Shown: in pieces, positions 8,801 through 13,700 of the stretch
How the letters are laid out: the number at the start of each line of letters is the position of its first letter
Numbering within the stretch: the stretch's first letter is position 1
Source of the DNA: CAYLYP01 sp964387795
Lineage (GTDB): Bacteria > Bacteroidota > Bacteroidia > Bacteroidales > UBA7960
Assembly (NCBI GenBank): GCA_964387795.1
Contig: CAYLYP010000084.1
Span: 1 to 13,700, forward strand
Reading direction: 5' to 3'
DNA length: 13,700 bases
Translations under genes and position numbers: made by a program
Notes under the pieces: model-generated
Database searches by the model: none
Told to the model about the DNA's origin: nothing
Seen by the model: the letters and a program-made list of their open reading frames with translations, nothing else

Positions 8801-9134
8801 GGCTATTGAAGGTATGCTCTCTCCCGAAATTGAAGAGAAAATTACTGCCAATATCGAGATCCGCGAAGTGTTCAAAATTACTAAAGTGGGTTCTGTTGCC
8901 GGATGTATGGTGCTTGATGGAAAGATTACCCGAAACTCTCATGTCAGGGTCATCCGCGATGGTATTGTTGTTTATACCGGATACCTGGGCTCTCTCAAAC
9001 GTTTCAAAGATGATGCCAAGGAAGTTGCTTCAGGTTATGAATGCGGCTTAAACATTGACCGTTTCAATGATATCAAAGTCGGTGACATCATCGAAGCTTT
9101 TGAAACTATTGAAATTGCACGTAAACTTGATTAA
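5823..9134 (+). CDS. infB: Translation initiation factor IF-2
   Basis: IF-2 is the GTPase that brings initiator fMet-tRNA to the 30S subunit and promotes 50S joining. From the ATG at 5823 it has 1103 residues. An IF2_N domain (about 7-55) precedes a long charged linker (about 75-500) rich in Lys, Glu, Gln and His, then a second IF2_N segment (about 525-590). The G domain has G1 GHVDHGKT (610-617), the switch I threonine in GGITQHIG (634-641), G3 DTPGHE (657-662), G4 NKID (711-714) and G5 SAKSG (747-751), followed by domains II-IV. The linker carries three copies of a GPxxxGKxDL motif. The frame is open upstream to a TTG at 5766, but the ATG is preferred: it gives the usual MTEG/KVAKEFN opening, and the TTG lies inside a promoter box. 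A strong terminator follows. Confidence 0.97.
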   Translation: MTEGTKTTLRLSKVAKEFNIGINTIVDFLAKKGHPIDSNPNSKVTPEAYFLLTKEFQSEKSLKEETKKVGLNLAKRETITIEDAREEGVEGNSDDFDDEDRDETPSKEITGKNDKGLLEDAAPAPVVEKIPEVSLPGPKVVGKIDISDSKPKKETLPSETVEKESKEIQAETIVNELVTKQEPVQVQEIVKESPKVDSPQAVQEPASETKQEVPAEQADEKTSSEAAGPKILGKVDLDKLNPQHKEKTQEKAPIADNQAQPRTEKNEQAQPKHKEAPSHDAGKEKHAHKADNKPHHNEKKQEHPAHKENAPVQHQPKKQEVTTPPLQETSTIAPPAKTEPDIFKTQVRKLEGPTILGKIDLPDPRDHSKKPVASSSDPNKAKKKKRKRIKKDKAEGGQNGQGTENKTQGQGQHQGRPNGDKNQQGQQKQQHPQGSGETKEQREERQKKAQQQAAQKNKKWEKKEAAKVELTEEEISKQIKETLARLSGTGKSKTSKHRKHKREILQQHRMEEMEQSQIDQQILKVTEFVSANELATMMNVTVNEIISTCMSLGLFVSINQRLDAETITIVASEFGYEVEFVSIDAQDLIEEEVDEVEDLIDRAPIVTVMGHVDHGKTSLLDRIRHTNVIKGEAGGITQHIGAYQVVLENGKTISFLDTPGHEAFTAMRARGAKITDVAIIVVAADDNVMPQTIEAINHAHAANVPIVIAINKIDKNNANPEKVKEELAKINVLVEDWGGKYQSQEISAKSGINIDKLLEKVLLEAEFLNLKANPRKKATGTIIESSLDKGRGYLATLLVQSGTMKLGDTLVAGTVYGKIKAMFNERNQRIKEAGPSTPVQILGLNGAPTAGDTFNVMTSEQEAKSIAAKRQQLLREQGLRTQKHITLDEIGRRIAIGDFKELNIIVKGDVDGSVEALSDSLLKLSTPEVQVNIIHKAVGSITEGDVLLASASNAIIVGFQVRPSSSARKLAEQEQIDIRIYSIIYNAINEIKSAIEGMLSPEIEEKITANIEIREVFKITKVGSVAGCMVLDGKITRNSHVRVIRDGIVVYTGYLGSLKRFKDDAKEVASGYECGLNIDRFNDIKVGDIIEAFETIEIARKLD

Positions 9135-9153
9135 TGTTTTTTATCATTATATT

Positions 9154-9185
9154 AAAAAGCTGCCCTTCCCGGCAGCTTTTTTTTT
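9154..9185 (+). terminator. Intrinsic terminator of the rimP-nusA-infB operon
   Basis: AAAAAGCTGCC (9154-9164) pairs perfectly with GGCAGCTTTTT (9171-9181) around a 6-base CTTCCC loop, and the T-run extends to 9185. It starts 20 bases after the infB stop. The A-run before the stem and T-run after it could let it work on both strands. Confidence 0.92.
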
Positions 9186-9234
9186 GTCCCCCCATAATAT
9201 TATTCTGTTTTATTACTTCTCCCTTCCCCATTTT

Positions 9235-9267
9235 TTTGTAATTTCATACTGGTAAAAAATAATTTTT
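9235..9267 (+). promoter_or_regulatory. Candidate promoter of pgi
   Basis: TTTG at 9235-9238 and TAATTTTT at 9260-9267 are separated by 21 bases. The downstream box matches TAnnTTTG at all but the last position. Initiation near 9274 would give a leader of about 70 bases that contains the 9294-9324 hairpin. Confidence 0.5.
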
Positions 9268-9293
9268 AAAATCCTAAAAAATCAATTTTTCAG

Positions 9294-9324
9294 GGATGGG
9301 AACAGCTTATTTTTTGTCCCATCC
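9294..9324 (+). promoter_or_regulatory. Leader hairpin upstream of pgi
   Basis: GGATGGGA (9294-9301) is perfectly complementary to TCCCATCC (9317-9324), with a 15-base loop that is T-rich in its second half. No T-run follows; the sequence continues GGATTAAAAAAACAATAAT to the ATG at 9344. It is therefore not an ordinary terminator. It sits 19 bases before the start codon, where it could affect RNA stability or translation. This role is inferred. Confidence 0.5.
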
Positions 9325-9343
9325 GGATTAAAAAAACAATAAT

Positions 9344-10693
9344 ATGGTTGGTTTAAAAGTAAATATTCAAAAAGCTGACAAATGGGTCAGCCGTGACGAA
9401 TTGTCACAGTTACAAGCAGCATTTGAAAAGGCACAGGATCAAATCACTCATAAAACCGGTAAAGGGAATGACTTTCTGGGTTGGATTGATTTGCCCGATA
9501 CCGATAAAGCCCTGCTGGAATCTATCACTGCTGATGCAAATGAACTGGCTGCCAAATCCGAAATCATTGTTGTTATTGGTATTGGGGGCTCTTACCTTGG
9601 TGCAAGGGCAGTGATTGATGCTTTAAACAATCCGTTCAATCATCTTTTGGATTCCGGGGATGGCAAAAAACCTGTCATCATCTATGCCGGTAACCAGATT
9701 AGTGAAGAATACCATGCACAGCTCTTAAAACTCCTGGATAAGAAAAACTACAGCATTATCGTAATTTCAAAATCAGGGACTACAACTGAGCCTGCAATAG
9801 CATTCCGTTTGCTCAAAGCCCATATCGAAAAAAAATATGGCAGCGATGAAGCTCGTAAGCGTATTATTGCAATCACCGACAAATCCAAAGGTGCCCTTAG
9901 GACTTTGGCCGGTAAAGAAGGCTATAAGTCTTACGTTATTGCCGACAACGTAGGAGGCCGTTTTAGCGTCTTATCCCCTGTGGGGCTATTACCTATTGCC
10001 GCTGCCGGTTTCAATATAAACAGGCTCATCCAGGGAGCCCTTGCCATGAAAAAACTTGTAAGCTCCGAAACAGATGTCTTTAACAACCCTGCAGGCCTTT
10101 ATGCTATTGCAAGAAATATCCTTTACCGCAAAGGGAAGACCAACGAAATACTTGCAGGATTTAACCCCCAACTGTCATACATCACTGAGTGGTGGAAACA
10201 ACTTTATGGCGAAAGTGAAGGAAAAGATGGTAAAGGGATTTTCCCTGCCGGCTTGAACTTCTCTACCGACCTTCATTCGCTTGGGCAATATGTGCAGGAT
10301 GGCCTGAGGAACATTTTCGAGACCATGGTCTCTGTCGATAAACCTTCGGATATGCTTACCATCCCCTTCGATAGCGAAAACCTTGATGGATTGAACTTTA
10401 TCAGTGGCATGCGCATCAGCGAAGTGAACAAAATGGCCGAACTTGGTACCACCTTAGCCCATCTTGATGGTGGTGTCCCTGTGCTTTCCATATCAATACC
10501 CCAAATCGATGAATACAGCCTTGGCGAACTGATATTTTTCTTTGAATATGCCTGCGCTTTAAGCGGATATATCCTTGATGTGAACCCATTTGACCAACCC
10601 GGTGTTGAAGACTATAAAAACAATATGTTTGCTTTGCTTGGAAAACCAGGTTACGAAAAAAAATCTGAAGAAATCCGTAAACGCATTCATTAA
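9344..10693 (+). CDS. pgi: Glucose-6-phosphate isomerase, short bacterial type
   Basis: The enzyme interconverts glucose 6-phosphate and fructose 6-phosphate in the cytoplasm. At 449 residues it belongs to the short form found in Bacillus, Thermotoga and Bacteroidetes rather than the 550-residue E. coli form. Two SIS sugar-phosphate domains are evident. The first has GIGGSYLGARA (79-89) and the phosphate loop SKSGTTTEP (142-150). The second begins near DNVGGRFSVLSPVG (201-214). Residues matching the known catalytic set are E290 in the YGESEGK motif, H311 in DLHSLGQ and K425 in VEDYKNN near the C-terminus. The ATG at 9344 follows an A-rich leader and gives the family's normal N-terminus. The SpoIID-domain gene starts 19 bases after its stop, so the two are likely co-transcribed, at least in part. 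pfkA, the next glycolytic step, lies downstream on the other strand. Confidence 0.97.
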   Translation: MVGLKVNIQKADKWVSRDELSQLQAAFEKAQDQITHKTGKGNDFLGWIDLPDTDKALLESITADANELAAKSEIIVVIGIGGSYLGARAVIDALNNPFNHLLDSGDGKKPVIIYAGNQISEEYHAQLLKLLDKKNYSIIVISKSGTTTEPAIAFRLLKAHIEKKYGSDEARKRIIAITDKSKGALRTLAGKEGYKSYVIADNVGGRFSVLSPVGLLPIAAAGFNINRLIQGALAMKKLVSSETDVFNNPAGLYAIARNILYRKGKTNEILAGFNPQLSYITEWWKQLYGESEGKDGKGIFPAGLNFSTDLHSLGQYVQDGLRNIFETMVSVDKPSDMLTIPFDSENLDGLNFISGMRISEVNKMAELGTTLAHLDGGVPVLSISIPQIDEYSLGELIFFFEYACALSGYILDVNPFDQPGVEDYKNNMFALLGKPGYEKKSEEIRKRIH

Positions 10694-10712
10694 AACGAAA
10701 CCTGAGATATTT

Positions 10713-12263
10713 ATGGTTTTTATATTTAAAAAAATCTTCTTGTGCAAGGCTTACGCAAAAAAGGTAAGCCTTGCATTTTTCTTTGCAGCCATACTGCACC
10801 CTTTTTGTGCTCTGGCACAAAACCAAAAGACAATACAACCGGTAATAAGGTCCATGGCCGACAGCACTATTATCGCTGATGCCCACATTTGTATTTACAG
10901 CAGGGCAACTTATCAGATCAATAATGACTTATACCTGGCCCCGGCATCAGCTTCTGACCCTGTTGTTTATAAATCCAACTTCAACAGCGAAGGGAAAGCT
11001 CTTATTGCACTTCCCGGACATCGCAGCGATGAACTTTTCAGGATAAAAGTATATGCCGATAATTTTGATACATTGCATATTACAATGATCAATGCATCGG
11101 ATATCGAAGAGGCACTTTATAAAGTATTCCTCAACCCCAAAGTAATGCCAAATGACATATCCGAAATGCTTGTTGACCGGCAGCAGGAAATGAACATACC
11201 CCTTACTATTGAAAAAAGCATAGATGAATATATTTTTGATACTTATGATTTTTCCAAAAATGAACTTACATCATGCGATATTGAAATTCCCGAAAAGGTA
11301 TATGTAAAAAACCTCTACAATGGCTATAATAACACATCCTGTTCCAATACCGGCATATTTACAGGATATATTGATTTTACAGAATACATTGCAGGGGTAA
11401 TAAGCCGTGAGATGGGTGGCAGTTTTCATCCCGAAGCACTGAAAGCACAGGCTGTGGCTGCCCGTTCATATAGCCTTGCAAGGGTTCAAAAAGGTTTGCC
11501 TGCCAATTGCGGACAAGCTTATGGAACATCTGTGCCCCAGGTCTGCCTTGATGCTTCTCAACTGACATCGCAGCATGTGATGCTATATCAGAATACCGTG
11601 ATCAATGCATCATATTCAGCACGCTGTAGTGGTATTTACACCCAAAACGCCCAGGAAGGGGTATGGAACCCCGCTTCTACATGTAATACAAGCGGAAACG
11701 CAGTACCATACCTTGTCAGCAGACCCTGCTCCGGCCATAAGGACTGTTCACAAACTTCAGAAAAGCCTTGTTGTGAAGTTAGTATCTCAACAAGCGGTCA
11801 AACGGGTTTTATCTATGGCCATGGCGTTGGAATGTGCCAAAGGGGCGCCCATGACTTTGCTTCGGCACCAAACAATAAAAAATGGGATGAAATACTTTAC
11901 CAGTATTACTCCCATATCTGTATTTCTGCCCATGACAGCATTGGCGAAACGCCTGAAGAGCCTGCGCCCACCGATCCATGCCTCAACCCCGATAACACAC
12001 GCAAAGTGCTTTGCAATATCAAGGTCAGCCCCATCCCTGCTACCAATATAATAAACATTTCTTTCGAAAACCCTTTACAAGCACAGGCATGGGCTTATAT
12101 TACCGATTTCATCGGGCATAAACAGATCTATGACATAAGCCTTGGCAACAAAGTCGAAACAGAAGCTTCTATTAATGTTTCCCACTTGAAATATGGGATT
12201 TACCTCCTTGTGCTCTTCACTGAAGAAGCCAAATATTCCAGAAAAATTGTCATCATGAAATAG
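10713..12263 (+). CDS. Secreted SpoIID-domain protein with type IX secretion tail
   Basis: From the ATG at 10713 this is a 516-residue exported protein. A signal peptide spans about 1-35, with lysines at 6-7 and 16-17, a hydrophobic stretch at 18-31 and probable cleavage after ALA at 35. Residues 36-215 have no domain I recognise. The SpoIID domain (about 219-402) contains EYIAGVISREMGGSFHPEAL (224-243) with E233, which matches the catalytic Glu of SpoIID lytic transglycosylases, then KAQAVAARSY, and near its end GHGVGMCQRGA (369-379) and WDEILYQYY. Residues 436-516 look like a type IX sorting tail: SPIPATNIINI, then YGIYLLVL and KIVIMK. It probably cleaves denuded peptidoglycan strands or related glycans outside the cytoplasm. 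The mature protein is Cys-rich. The frame continues upstream to an ATG at 10590 inside pgi, but that start would bury the signal peptide. A TTG at 10740 is an alternative start. Confidence 0.85.
   Translation: MVFIFKKIFLCKAYAKKVSLAFFFAAILHPFCALAQNQKTIQPVIRSMADSTIIADAHICIYSRATYQINNDLYLAPASASDPVVYKSNFNSEGKALIALPGHRSDELFRIKVYADNFDTLHITMINASDIEEALYKVFLNPKVMPNDISEMLVDRQQEMNIPLTIEKSIDEYIFDTYDFSKNELTSCDIEIPEKVYVKNLYNGYNNTSCSNTGIFTGYIDFTEYIAGVISREMGGSFHPEALKAQAVAARSYSLARVQKGLPANCGQAYGTSVPQVCLDASQLTSQHVMLYQNTVINASYSARCSGIYTQNAQEGVWNPASTCNTSGNAVPYLVSRPCSGHKDCSQTSEKPCCEVSISTSGQTGFIYGHGVGMCQRGAHDFASAPNNKKWDEILYQYYSHICISAHDSIGETPEEPAPTDPCLNPDNTRKVLCNIKVSPIPATNIINISFENPLQAQAWAYITDFIGHKQIYDISLGNKVETEASINVSHLKYGIYLLVLFTEEAKYSRKIVIMK
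10743..10784 (+). terminator. Terminator-like hairpin inside the SpoIID gene's signal-peptide codons
   Basis: TGCAAGGCTTAC (10743-10754) pairs without mismatch with GTAAGCCTTGCA (10764-10775) around a 9-base A-rich loop, followed by TTTTTCTTT. By structure this is a textbook intrinsic terminator, 49 bases after the pgi stop. It also falls within codons 11-24 of the SpoIID gene as called. It may end most pgi transcripts or act as an attenuator. Confidence 0.75.
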
Positions 12264-12293
12264 GGTCTGAACCATAATTCAAGCACGATATTC

Positions 12294-13274
12294 CTATGCC
12301 GAAAGGATCTCGGCAATGTTCTTAAGCTCCATATTAAAGGTCTTGTGATGTTTAATAGACTGGGCAAAAGGTGTGAAGACAATCTGTCGGCTCACCGAAC
12401 CAACCATTACCCCCCTGCAACCTTCCACAATCCCTTTAACAGCCTGAAAACCCATTCCACTGGCGAGTATCCTGTCGAAAGCCGAAGGTGAACCTCCACG
12501 TTGTATATGCCCAAGAATAGAAACACGGGTATCATAATCGGGAAAACGTTCGTTGACAATCTTCTGCACTTCCATCGCACCACCAAATTCCGAACCCTCT
12601 GCAACAATCACAATGGCCGAGTTATCCCCCGATCCCATCCCCTTCTCAAGGGTACTTAGTAAATCTTCCACATAAGTCCTTGATTCAGGAATAAGGATTT
12701 TCTGGGCACCACAGGCTATTCCCCCTCTCAGGGCTATAAAACCGGCATCGCGCCCCATCACCTCAACAATAAACAGCCTGTCGTGCGAATAAGCCGTGTC
12801 CCTAAGCTTGTCCACAGCATCCATAACTGTGTTAACAGCCGTGTCGTAGCCAATAGTATAATCAGTGCCATAGAGGTCGTTGTCAATGGTGCCGGGCAAT
12901 CCAATCACAGGGACGTTAAACTCACCCTCAAACAGGTCGGCCCCGGTAAAAGTACCGTCACCACCAATGACAATAAGTCCATCCAGACCATTTGCCTTAA
13001 AATTCTCATACGCAATTTTTCGTCCTTCGGGAGTTCTGAATTCCGGGCTGCGCGCACTCTTAAGTATCGTCCCGCCAAGCGGCAGGATATGATTTACGCT
13101 TTGTGCATCCAATGGCTTCATCAGGTTGTGTATCAAGCCATGATAGCCTTTGAAGATACCCATTACCCCGACATCAAAATGAATCCCTGCTTTAACAACT
13201 GCCCTGATAGCAGCATTCATACCTGGGGCATCCCCACCAGAGGTGAGCAGCCCGATTTTTTTTATTTCAACCAT
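12294..13274 (-). CDS. pfkA: 6-phosphofructokinase, ATP-dependent
   Basis: The 326-residue product is a short bacterial PfkA, which phosphorylates fructose 6-phosphate to fructose 1,6-bisphosphate. The nucleotide loop LLTSGGDAPGMNAAIR (9-24) is followed by GGDGT (104-108). G107 at this position is the mark of ATP-using enzymes, where PPi-using ones carry Asp. The catalytic loop PGTIDND (127-133) supplies D131. MGRDAG (173-178), R166 and LGHIQRGGSP (254-263) complete the substrate site. Residues that bind allosteric effectors in E. coli and Bacillus PfkA appear partly replaced (see findings). The gene converges on the SpoIID gene with only 30 bases between stop codons and no clear terminator in that gap. 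The ATG at 13274 follows a strong promoter with a very short leader. Confidence 0.97.
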   Translation of the reverse strand: MVEIKKIGLLTSGGDAPGMNAAIRAVVKAGIHFDVGVMGIFKGYHGLIHNLMKPLDAQSVNHILPLGGTILKSARSPEFRTPEGRKIAYENFKANGLDGLIVIGGDGTFTGADLFEGEFNVPVIGLPGTIDNDLYGTDYTIGYDTAVNTVMDAVDKLRDTAYSHDRLFIVEVMGRDAGFIALRGGIACGAQKILIPESRTYVEDLLSTLEKGMGSGDNSAIVIVAEGSEFGGAMEVQKIVNERFPDYDTRVSILGHIQRGGSPSAFDRILASGMGFQAVKGIVEGCRGVMVGSVSRQIVFTPFAQSIKHHKTFNMELKNIAEILSA

Positions 13275-13293
13275 ATTTCTAAAAATTAAGGTG

Positions 13294-13323
13294 CAAAGGT
13301 ACTAAAAGATATAAGATTTTCAA
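13294..13323 (-). promoter_or_regulatory. Bacteroidetes-type promoter of pfkA
   Basis: On the minus strand TTG (13323-13321) is followed after 19 bases by TACCTTTG (13301-13294), a perfect TAnnTTTG box. Initiation about seven bases further on would leave a leader of only about 10-15 bases before the ATG at 13274. Confidence 0.75.
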
Positions 13324-13513
13324 TCACCAATACCCCCTCCCCTATAAACATAAAAACACAACCCAATACACGCTTTTTGATGCCCTGCCCGGGCATTTCA
13401 CAAAACCCCTGTCGGTAAAAATCCCTGCTTTCCATTGAATTTACCGGATTCCCGGCAATAAATCATGCCACCACCAAATGACCCTATCCACGACTTCACT
13501 ATATCATCTCAAT
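13324..13513. other. Intergenic stretch upstream of pfkA
   Basis: No supported gene is present; all frames are broken by stops. Two small inverted repeats are visible. One is ATGCCC (13380-13385) with GGGCAT (13391-13396), a 6-bp stem with a 5-base loop and no adjacent T-run. The other is CGGTAAA (13413-13419) with TTTACCG (13440-13446), a 7-bp stem with a 20-base loop. Neither can be assigned a function. Confidence 0.45.
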
Positions 13514-13514
13514 G

Positions 13515-13620
13515 GTTGAGCCGGGGTTGAGGCGGTGTTGAGCCGGGTTTGAGGCGGGTTTGAGGCGGGTTGAACCCGGCTCAAACCCGCTTTAAAACCG
13601 CTTTAAGTCCGGCTCAACCC
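13515..13620. repeat. 11-bp tandem units arranged as a long inverted repeat
   Basis: Five consecutive 11-bp units fill 13515-13569: GTTGAGCCGGG, GTTGAGGCGGT, GTTGAGCCGGG, then TTTGAGGCGGG twice. After a centre at 13572, four inverse units in the same 11-bp register follow from 13575 (CCCGGCTCAAA, CCCGCTTTAAA, ACCGCTTTAAG, TCCGGCTCAAC), then CC. Folding about the centre pairs 13524-13571 with 13573-13620: of 48 positions, 38 are Watson-Crick, 4 are G-T and 6 are mismatches. No T-run flanks either arm, so it does not look like an intrinsic terminator. Both strands have stops through the array, so it is unlikely to be coding. Its function is unknown. Confidence 0.85.
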
Positions 13621-13700
13621 TTAACATGGTATGAAGATGGTGAGAATTTACGATTCAATGTCGTTTAGTTAAGAAAAAATTACAATCGCTTGTAGTTCAT
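13621..13700. other. Window end, no gene seen
   Basis: The last 80 bases return to AT-rich sequence. No promoter box, open frame of useful length or RNA structure can be supported. Any gene served by the inverted array must lie outside the window or be pfkA, whose start is about 240 bases away. Confidence 0.4.

Noticed and set aside
10590..10712. Upstream extension of the SpoIID frame overlapping the end of pgi
   Set aside because: It would put 41 charged or unrelated residues before a good signal peptide and overlap pgi by about 100 bases. The ATG at 10713 explains the export signal better.
12296..12317. Small inverted repeat TGCCGA/TCGGCA at the 3' end of pfkA as a terminator for the convergent pair
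   Set aside because: It has only 6 bp, lies within pfkA codons, and has no T-run on either strand.
13515..13620. CRISPR array or intrinsic terminator as an explanation of the 11-bp repeats
   Set aside because: The units are contiguous without spacers and far shorter than CRISPR repeats, and neither arm is followed by a T-run.
1..13700. Insertion sequences, integrases, tRNA or rRNA genes, or defence genes
   Set aside because: I found no transposase or recombinase motifs, terminal repeats, tRNA-like cloverleaf or known defence domains. All long frames are explained by housekeeping or envelope genes.

Overview
The window looks like chromosomal DNA of a Bacteroidetes bacterium that has a type IX secretion system. 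Three lines of evidence support this. Genes are preceded by the Bacteroidetes promoter pattern (TTTG or TTG, about 19-21 bases, then TAnnTTTG) rather than by sigma70-type boxes. There is a 1023-residue DUF2723 membrane protein typical of the phylum. One secreted protein ends in a type IX sorting tail. I cannot place it to genus. It is mostly a housekeeping region with no mobile element, CRISPR array, tRNA or rRNA that I can see.

Layout. Bases 1-53 may be the last 16 codons of an upstream gene, followed by about 550 AT-rich bases without a convincing gene. Bases 602-3673 (+) encode a large multi-spanning DUF2723/TMEM260-like protein, closed by an intrinsic terminator. A strong promoter near 3913-3943 then drives the conserved rimP-nusA-infB translation/transcription operon (4015-9134, +), which ends in a clear terminator. 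A second + unit holds pgi (9344-10693) and, 19 bases later, a secreted SpoIID-domain protein with a type IX sorting tail (10713-12263). pfkA faces it on the - strand (12294-13274). The final 430 bases hold the pfkA promoter and a striking inverted array of 11-bp units, which can fold into a hairpin of nearly 100 bases.

How the genes fit together. rimP, nusA and infB are the widespread ribosome-maturation, transcription-elongation and translation-initiation cluster. infB also seems to have its own promoter across the end of nusA, and this decides its start codon. pgi and pfkA encode consecutive steps of glycolysis and converge on either side of the SpoIID gene. By eye, PfkA lacks several residues that bind allosteric effectors in the E. 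coli and Bacillus enzymes.

The points most worth a second look are the 11-bp inverted array at 13515-13620, the SpoIID plus type IX tail architecture, and a near-perfect terminator hairpin lying inside that gene's signal-peptide codons. Leader hairpins before rimP and pgi and a thrice-repeated motif in the IF-2 linker are also noted. I did not find a clearly new multi-gene system.
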